In this document: positions 58,517 to 64,000 of the stretch, one piece after another
Layout: every line of letters starts with the position of its first letter
Numbering within the stretch: the first letter of the stretch is position 1
Origin: Deroplatys truncata
Lineage: Eukaryota > Arthropoda > Insecta > Mantodea > Mantidae
Assembly: GCA_030765065.1 (NCBI GenBank)
Contig: CM060990.1
Span: 215,799,290-215,863,289 of the forward strand
Length of the DNA: 64,000 nt
Direction of reading: 5' to 3'
The notes under the pieces: generated by a model
The model's database searches: none
What the model was told of the DNA's origin: nothing
The model's input: only the letters and a program-made list of their open reading frames with translations
Made by a program: the position numbers and the translations under genes

Positions 58517-61500
58517 TCAAATGCGCCAATTAAAACCAATGTCACTTATAAAACGTAAAAGAAATTCTACAGCCTGCGCGCCGTCTGTCAAAACGCTGGC
58601 AATGCCAACAGGCAGACCAACGCGAACGCGCAGTGCAGCTAAAAGTTGACACTCACTTAAAATGTGACGCACCGTTAAGGGCGCATCACACTGCTGACAC
58701 AGTGGAGCGGGCTCACCAGGGAGTAGGTAACTATGACTAAAAAGGCAATGTCCAATTCGTAAACGGGCTAAAAGTACCTCTTCCCGACGTGTAGAACGAG
58801 AAGAGGTACCCCAGACTAACGGGAGAGGTTTAACCTCCGGCAATTTGTTACCCGGAGGGACGTCCACTCATCGAGCCAAAGCGAGAGGATGCGGCGACGT
58901 AAAATAACACACGAATCTGACGAGGGAACAACAGAGGTAAGAAATCTGGGTAATAAAATCGCCGATTTGGCAGCGGCATCGGCAGACTCGTTCCCTGAGA
59001 TGCCCACATGACCTGGAACCCACATGAAGGAGACGCGGATGCCAGAGGCACCAAGCGAGTGGACCAGGTCAAGTATGCGCTGTACGAGGGGGTGGTAATT
59101 GTACAGCGCGAGAAAACTTTGAAGAGCACTCAGGGGTATGAACAAATAAAACAGTGCCGTAAGTCGTGCCGCTGGACGTATAAAAGTGACTGATAAATAC
59201 TAAAAAGTTCGACGGTAAAAATCGAACATTGCCCGGGTAAACGAAATGTAAAACTACGATGACCATCAACAAAGGCACACCCTACTCCAACATCAGTCTT
59301 AGACCCATCAGTATATATAAAATGAAAGTCTTCGTACTGCGCCTGAAATTCTAAAAAAGCCGATCTAAGAACTGAAGAAGGGGTCGCATTTTTCGACATT
59401 GACGTCAACCCAAGGTGACAGTGGGCCTCAGCGCGCAACCATGGAGCAAAAAGCGTTTCCCGCTGGGAAAGGCCGGCGCTGGCATAAAGTCCAAATGCCG
59501 AAGATCCTTTCGAAATCGAACCCCTGGAGGGAGCACGGCAGAGGAGCTAACGAAATATTGCCGATCAAGCGAATCTTCGTAAAATACCACGAAAGACAGG
59601 TGGTCAGGCAAGCTTGAGAGTCGACAGGCATAGCTGCACAAAGGCATCTCACGCCTGCAGGACAGCGGAGGCTCTGCAGCTTCAGCATACAGACTGGGCA
59701 CAGGGCTGGTTGGAAAGGCCTCCGTAGCGACTCTTATGCCACGATGGTGAATGGCATTCAATCGACGTAATACAGATGGACGCGCCGACGAATAGACAAT
59801 GCACCCGTAATCAAGCTTGGACCGGACCAAAGAGCGATAAAGTTGTAGAAGGACGGTCCGATCAGCTCCCCAGGATGTGCCACTTAAAACACGTAGAACA
59901 TTAAGAGAAGTGTCACACTTTGCTTTTATAAACGAAATGTGCGAAATCCAGCTCAGCTTCCTATCAAAGATCTACCCCAAAAATTTCGTCTCGTCTGCAA
60001 AGGGAAGTATCCCTAACCCAAGATGGAGAGAGGGCGGACGGAAAGCCTTCCGGCACCAGAAATTCATTCCGACGAATTTTTCGGCGGAGAAATTAAAGCC
60101 GTTGGCGTTACTCCAGGCGTAGAGAAGGTCTATACAACTCTGGAAACGGCGGTCGAGTAGACAGGTCGGCCGCGAACTGCAATAAATGGCAAAATCGCCA
60201 ACAAAAAGGGGCGACGAAATGCCAGGTGGAATACAATCAACAACGGGGTTGATAGGAAATGCAAAAAGTGTGACACTGAGTACAGAGCCCTGCGGTACTC
60301 TGTTCTCTTGAATAAAACGACTAGATAAAACCGAGCCCACACGTACACGAAAGACGCGGTCCGCCATAAACTCCCGAAGAAATTTGGGAAGACGACCGCG
60401 GAACTCCATGCATGGAGTGTACGTAAAATGCCGCACCTCCAACAAGTATCATAAGCTTTCTCCAGGTCAAAAAATACAGCCACTGTTTCACACTTTCTCA
60501 GACAACCGTTCATAATATGCGTAGACAGAGACATCAGATGGTCGACGGTAGAGCGATGGCGACGAAATCCGCACTGAGCGTTCACCAAAAGTTTCTGAGA
60601 CTCCAGCCACCATGTCAACCGCTGTTGATCATGCGCTCCATCACCTTCCAAACGCAACTGGTGAGGGATATAGCGCGGTAGCTGGAAGGTAGTTGGCGAT
60701 CCTTACCAGGCATAAGTATAGGGACAATGGTGGCTTCGCGCCAAACGGAAGGAAGAAGGCCGTCCTGCCTAATACGATTATAGATCCGTAAGAGAAAGAC
60801 CTTACTGTCGGCTGAAAGGTTCTTTAACAACAGAACATGAATGCCATCCGGCCCAGGACCGGAGTGCCTAGAGCAATGAAGAGCGTGCTCCAGCTCCCTC
60901 ATTGTGAAAAGTTCATTATAACACTCGGTATTAGTAGACCGAAAATTATAGCTGGCGGAATCCAGCCAGACTTTGATAGAGCGAAATCCGGCGGAATAAT
61001 GTCCTGAACTGGAAACCGCCTCAAAGGCAGCACCCAGGGTGTTAGCGATGGCAGCCGGATCCACTATTGTGGCATTGGAAACCTGAAGGCCAGAAACAGT
61101 ACAATGCGACACTTTCTCCGAGAAGCGACGAAGATTATCCCAAATAACAGATGAAGGCGAAAAGCGATTAAAAGACTCGACAAAACGAGCCCACGACGCC
61201 TTCTTGCTATCCTGAATAATGCGTCGAGCCCTGGCGCGCGATTGTTTAAAAGTCACCAAATTATCAAGTGTGAGGTGTCGGCGAAACACCCTAAGTGCAG
61301 TTCTACGGGCACGAACGGCGTCCCGACAATCCTCGTTCCACCACGGAACAGGCAGTCGCCGAGGTTGAGAGGATCAACGGGGAATTGCGCGTTCGGCGGC
61401 AGAGAAAATCGTAGACGTAAGGTGCTGCACTAGTTGGTTAATGTCGGTGAAAGGCTGGTCGTCAAAATGCACGAGGCTGGAATACAAGCTCCAGTCGGTT

Positions 61501-62184
61501 TTAGTGAATATCCGGGTAGGTACTCTGTAATGCTGTACGTGGTGTGACAAAAGAGAAACGATGCAGGGGTAATGGTCGCTGGACGACGTTCCACTACAGA
61601 CGACTAGCAAACTGGAGTGAGCAAACGGCAAGGTCCAAGTGAGAAAATGTACCGGAAGAATCAGAAAGAAACGTAGGCTCACCTGTATTCAGAATAGAGA
61701 GATTGAACTGGTAAAAAATGTCGGAAAGAAGAGTTCCCCTCGCACAAGCCCTTGGCGAACCCCACAGTGGGTGATGGGCATTAAAATCTCCCAACAGAAG
61801 AAATGGTGTTGAGAGAGCGGACAGGAGAGCTCGAATGTCCGCCGGAGCAAGGGGAGACGATGGAGGTGAATACACAGAGGAAACAGAAAAGAAAAAACCG
61901 GGTAACTGCAGTCTAATGGCAACAGCTTGAAGGTTGGACATACGAGTGAGACGTTGAAAATGAAAGTCGGTACGCACTAACATGACACCTCCATGAGATG
62001 AAGTACCCTTATCCGGTTCAAGATCGTAGCGAACCGGAGTATACCCTCGGAGATCAAAAGGGTCGTGAGGGCGAAGCTTAGTCTCCTGCAAACACACGAC
62101 CATAGGCGAATGGGAACGCAATAAAAGTTGCAGTTCCGCCCTATGCGATCGTACACCACGTACATTCCAGGTCAGGATAGCCAT
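58517..62184 (-). pseudogene. LINE ORF2 of copy R, broken
   Basis: The start MAILTWNVRGVRSHRAELQ is at 62184, with the endonuclease to 61594 and, after a small deletion, 61682-61374. The RT is in pieces 61289-60615, 60657-60130 and 60445-59972: FFDLEKAYDTCW is kept, but the catalytic block reads SPLFVGDFAIYC with Gly for the first Asp. Thumb 59830-59405, RNase H 59438-58816 with WVPGHVGISGNESADAAAK, C-terminus 58867-58517 with CQQCDAPLTVRHILSEC. At least six frame changes. Confidence 0.85.
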
Positions 62185-62224
62185 TAAGAAAAAGCAATAA
62201 ACTGTCTACTTAGAAGGGCGGCTT

Positions 62225-63310
62225 AATATTACCTTTTGTTTAACCTTTGGGCTCGGGCTTTCTACATTCCGCGTGCACGCGGAGCGTCTTTCAAAAAATC
62301 TCCTCCACGAAATTCCTGCTTCGATTTTTTCTCAGTGCCTTGTGACTTCATAGACTTTGGACAATGTTTAGAGGGCTTGATAACGGTAGCTGAAATGGAC
62401 GGCCAGATGGCAGTGACGGTCAATGCAGCATAGTCCAGGTTTGAGTCTCTGCATCGTTCCTGTGTACTGGCGAGGCAACAAAAGAACTAAATGTACCAGA
62501 TCGCAGGAGCGAAGGATGGCGCGCATGGTCAGGCCTCCGGGCTTCATCGAAGGAGTTTCTCCTTTACCCGGATCTCCTGGATCGCCTTCTCGTCCAAGTA
62601 CCGCGGACAGTCGGCAAACGACGCAGAATGAGACCCTTTGCAATTAACGCAGACGGGCGGATGAAAAGGTACCTTCGTGTGTCGGCTGGCTACATGACGC
62701 ACAATGGTAACGGCACACTTACATGAGACTTGCGTATGCCCGAAACGTTGGCGTTTTAAACAAAGCAGAGGTCTAGGAATATAAGGCCTCACCGCAATGC
62801 GTTCGTACCATGCTGAAATAATCTTGCGCAAATCGTCGCCATCAAATGTTATAAACAGGGTACGAGTGGGTACCAATACCCAGTCGCGTTTGGCCTGCAC
62901 TCGATGAACTGTTGTCACCTTTTGGTCTGAAAGATAGTCTACGAGTTCATCGTCCGACATACCATCGAGGCTATGGGTGGTAATGACGACTCGACAGGAA
63001 TTCTATGTGCGGTGCTTCTCAACACGGATGGGATAACCGTGGAAAAGCGTAGCGCGCAACAAGGTCTTACTTTGCTGATCGGACTTCGTTTGTGCTAATA
63101 AGGAACCATTCCGTAGACAAGTGCAGGACTGGACCGCACCAGCAATAGCATCAATGCCCTTTTGAATAATGAAAGGGTTCACCTTCTAAAAACTTTGCGC
63201 TTATGCGGTTCGTTAAATGACCAAGCAACAATCAGTTGTCGCTGGTGCTACTTTTATTACATTATATTTCCGGCGCTTGTCGGGATTAATGGAGAAAGTG
63301 TGCTCCATAT
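62225..63310 (-). pseudogene. LINE ORF1 of copy R, broken
   Basis: The best piece is 62960-62544 with LKRQRFGHTQVSCKC (the first knuckle has lost a Cys to Arg), the third knuckle CVNCKGSHSASFADC and LDEKAIQEIRVKEK. The N-terminal region up to about 63310 has several stops. Part of the Ser/Pro-rich tail is deleted compared with F. Confidence 0.8.
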
Positions 63311-63949
63311 CGAAATAAACCCCCCACCATTGCAACCGTCTCCGTCCTCGGTCTCTGACTTCCCGGGCGTTATCCCGGCTTGGGTGTGTGGCCTATCTAT
63401 ACCTATCTCACACCAAGGTCACACCTCCCAGAACATAGACAGAGGGACCCAATCGAAGTCAGCAGCTCATGCAATGGCCCCTCCGTGCTACTGCAGCTGA
63501 ACAGCGTATACGAACACATACCCTACATGACGACCCCGGGTGGTAGGGATGACGCCATTTCCCACTCACCCAGCTGCGCACTCCGTGCGCGAGTATCCGT
63601 CAGGCTGTGTCCACGGAGGATTAAAATAAAAGGAAAAAAGAAACTAAAAGTGTGGACGTTTAGCACGCAAGGTAGACCGGCGAAGAAGTAAAAGAGATGT
63701 GTAAATGAAAGGGCGTGGGGCGAAATATGCATAATCAGAAGAGAAGAAAGAGACCATGGCGAGGGGCGTCATTGGATTAAATTCACAGAGAGCGCGAGAG
63801 CCTACCTTGAGTCCCCCGGTAACGTGAACGAACTCACCTCGACCGGAAGAGGGTGGAAGGATGATGATGGCAATGAGTGGCTCGGGAAACCCCGGGTGCG
63901 CCAAAACCGTACTTACATAAGGTGAGCCCCTGGGGGGCCTAGGGAGAAG

Positions 63950-64000
63950 TGATGATGATATGGGGCTTAAGGGCGCTCAAAAGCTATGGTTATTAACGTC
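63950..64000 (-). mobile_element. I-group LINE copy S, 3' tail at window edge
   Basis: A TGATGATGAT tail followed by the start of the terminal hairpin (GGGGCTTAAGGGCGCTCAA). The copy continues beyond the window. Confidence 0.8.

Larger units (their letters stand above)
58200..63937 (-). mobile_element. I-group LINE copy R, full length, inactive
   Basis: From 3' to 5': TGATGATGATGATGAG tail, hairpin near 58228-58264, 3' untranslated region, ORF2, ORF1, and a 5' untranslated region with the family terminus near 63937. It is about 5.7 kb long. Twelve bases of other sequence separate it from the tail of copy S. Both ORFs are broken in many places. Confidence 0.88.

Noticed and set aside
3396-64000. 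Regularly spaced repeats as a CRISPR array or satellite
   Set aside because: Repeat spacing is irregular and every unit is a LINE end; the setting is a eukaryotic intron.

Overview
The window looks like intronic DNA from a large-genome arthropod, most likely an insect. Four coding exons on the minus strand match an ARHGAP32/33-type RhoGAP protein (CdGAPr in Drosophila). The rest is dominated by one family of RNase H-bearing LINEs of the I group. Naming the taxon more closely would be guesswork.

Host gene (minus strand, reading right to left): exon a 53957-53733 (end of the PX-side region and start of SH3), exon b 27001-26659 (rest of SH3 and linker), exon c 24839-24737 (start of RhoGAP with the arginine finger), exon d 1798-1565 (middle of RhoGAP). 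All junctions have AG/GT splice sites and the codon phases agree at every join. The introns are 26.7 kb, 1.8 kb and 22.9 kb, and nearly all of the expansion is transposon DNA.

2967-24226: an unbroken run of LINE pieces, all on the minus strand. It includes an apparently intact 6.07-kb element (F, 15995-22060; ORF1 438 aa, ORF2 1229 aa with endonuclease, reverse transcriptase, RNase H and a C-terminal zinc knuckle). F sits in ORF1 of a second copy (G) with a perfect 13-bp target duplication, and G sits in a third (H). 24227-28989: exons c and b, a 567-bp MITE with about 94-bp inverted ends, and a decayed piggyBac transposase. 28990-47521: more LINE copies; one is split by a young, broken Ty3/Gypsy-like LTR element (30766-37288). 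48661-51823: a hAT transposon with matching ends, an 8-bp target duplication and a broken transposase. 54692-64000: a third LINE run upstream of exon a.

The LINE copies show two recurrent junction types. In one, a 5'-truncated copy is joined directly to the 3' tail of the next copy, as if new copies insert into the (TGA)n tails of older ones. In the other, a complete 5' end is joined to the interior of a copy lacking its 3' half, as if reverse transcriptase jumped templates. Both are inferences from junction layout. I saw no CRISPR array, rRNA, tRNA or other host gene.
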